From positions 1,302,001 to 1,366,000 of the forward strand of contig NZ_MASR01000001.1 of NCBI RefSeq assembly GCF_001758195.1: DNA of 64,000 nt, given 5' to 3'. Below are positions 63,766-64,000 of this stretch, piece after piece (positions within the stretch are counted from its first letter, which is position 1; the number at the start of each line of letters is the position of its first letter). The translations under genes were made by a program, and so were the position numbers. A model generated the notes under the pieces. That model did not search any database, was not told the DNA's origin, and was given only the letters and a program-made list of their open reading frames with translations. The DNA comes from Pseudohongiella acticola. GTDB taxonomy: Bacteria > Pseudomonadota > Gammaproteobacteria > Pseudomonadales > Pseudohongiellaceae.

Positions 63766-64000
63766 ATGTCTGAACACAAGACTCGCTCCACCGCCCGGCT
63801 GCCTGGACTGGCCGTGGGGCTCGCTGCCCTGTTAGCCTTGTCAACGTCACTTGAGGCCCAGGACACCGATGCCCTCAACACCGTCGTCGCCGGTGATCAC
63901 CGCTCCGCGACCAATCAGGCTCGCGATGAATACCGCAACCCTGTCGACACCCTGACCTTTTTTGGCGTCGAGCCTGATCACACCGTGGTGGAGATTTTCC
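63766..64000 (+). CDS. Exported SAM-dependent methyltransferase-like protein (partial, 3' end outside)
   Basis: First 78 codons. Signal peptide LPGLAVGLAALLALSTSLEAQ, then AGDHRSATNQARDEYRNPVDTLTFFGVEPDHTVVEIF. This opening is typical of an uncharacterised exported methyltransferase family with a following glycine-rich SAM loop, here cut off. A signal peptide on a SAM-dependent fold is odd because SAM is cytoplasmic. Confidence 0.7.
   Translation, partial: MSEHKTRSTARLPGLAVGLAALLALSTSLEAQDTDALNTVVAGDHRSATNQARDEYRNPVDTLTFFGVEPDHTVVEIF

Overview
The window is chromosomal DNA of a gammaproteobacterium, probably marine or salt-adapted. The taxonomic reading is inference from gene order. The block hemA / TPR lipoprotein / lolB / ispE / tRNA-Gln / prs / rplY / pth / ychF, with prfA-prmC-moeB diverging from it, matches the arrangement in Pseudomonas and its relatives. 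So does nrdR-ribD-ribE-ribBX-ribH-nusB-thiL-pgpA-ribA. Several accessory genes (photoactive yellow protein, glucosylglycerate pathway, DUF6152-type proteins) point to an aquatic oligotroph of the OM-group or Pseudohongiella type rather than to Pseudomonas itself.

Layout. 0-4 kb (minus): moeB (cut by the window edge), prmC, prfA, hemA. 4-11.3 kb (plus): outer-membrane biogenesis (TPR lipoprotein, lolB), ispE, tRNA-Gln, prs, rplY, pth, ychF. 11.3-19.6 kb: iron acquisition, with a Fur-box-controlled TonB receptor and PepSY protein, tRNA-Met, a VC0807-like membrane protein, and a Fur-box-controlled ferric ABC transporter (fbpABC-like). 19.6-24.5 kb: a poorly described set with two secreted 'GKPD..G.W' proteins, a DUF6152 protein, a c-type cytochrome lipoprotein, a HupE/UreJ protein and a membrane-anchored protein. 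24.5-27.2 kb (minus): a prolyl-hydroxylase-like oxygenase, a membrane protein and a glycosyltransferase. 27.3-32.3 kb (plus): xseB-ispA-dxs (isoprenoid precursors), then cobO and a BtuF-like protein (cobalamin). 32.3-40.2 kb (minus): riboflavin, thiamine and one-carbon operon ending with nrdR and glyA. 40.3-48.5 kb: a membrane protein, a diguanylate cyclase, a TerB-like protein, an alpha/beta-hydrolase/TetR divergent pair with a dyad-rich operator, an exported FAH-family protein, ettA and a PilZ protein. 48.5-50.3 kb (minus): a lambda-P-like replication protein and a protein with three DnaT-like repeats. 50.6-55.5 kb (plus): a complete glucosylglycerate synthesis and recycling operon. 55.4-60.3 kb: a sterol-desaturase-family enzyme, two lipoproteins (one FlgO-like), a hybrid histidine kinase and a DoxX protein. 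60.4-64 kb: tRNA-Pro, a Sel1-repeat protein, photoactive yellow protein with its p-coumarate:CoA ligase, tRNA-Gly and the start of an exported methyltransferase.

The most interesting parts are the PYP/ligase pair behind a perfect 21-bp dyad and without a nearby tyrosine ammonia-lyase; the triple-DnaT/P-like pair, which looks like a primosome or helicase-loader module; the four-gene glucosylglycerate operon; and the uncharacterised secreted-protein/cytochrome region at 19.6-24.5 kb, with its 11-bp-phased CTTAAC repeats. No CRISPR array, insertion sequence, prophage or integrase was seen.
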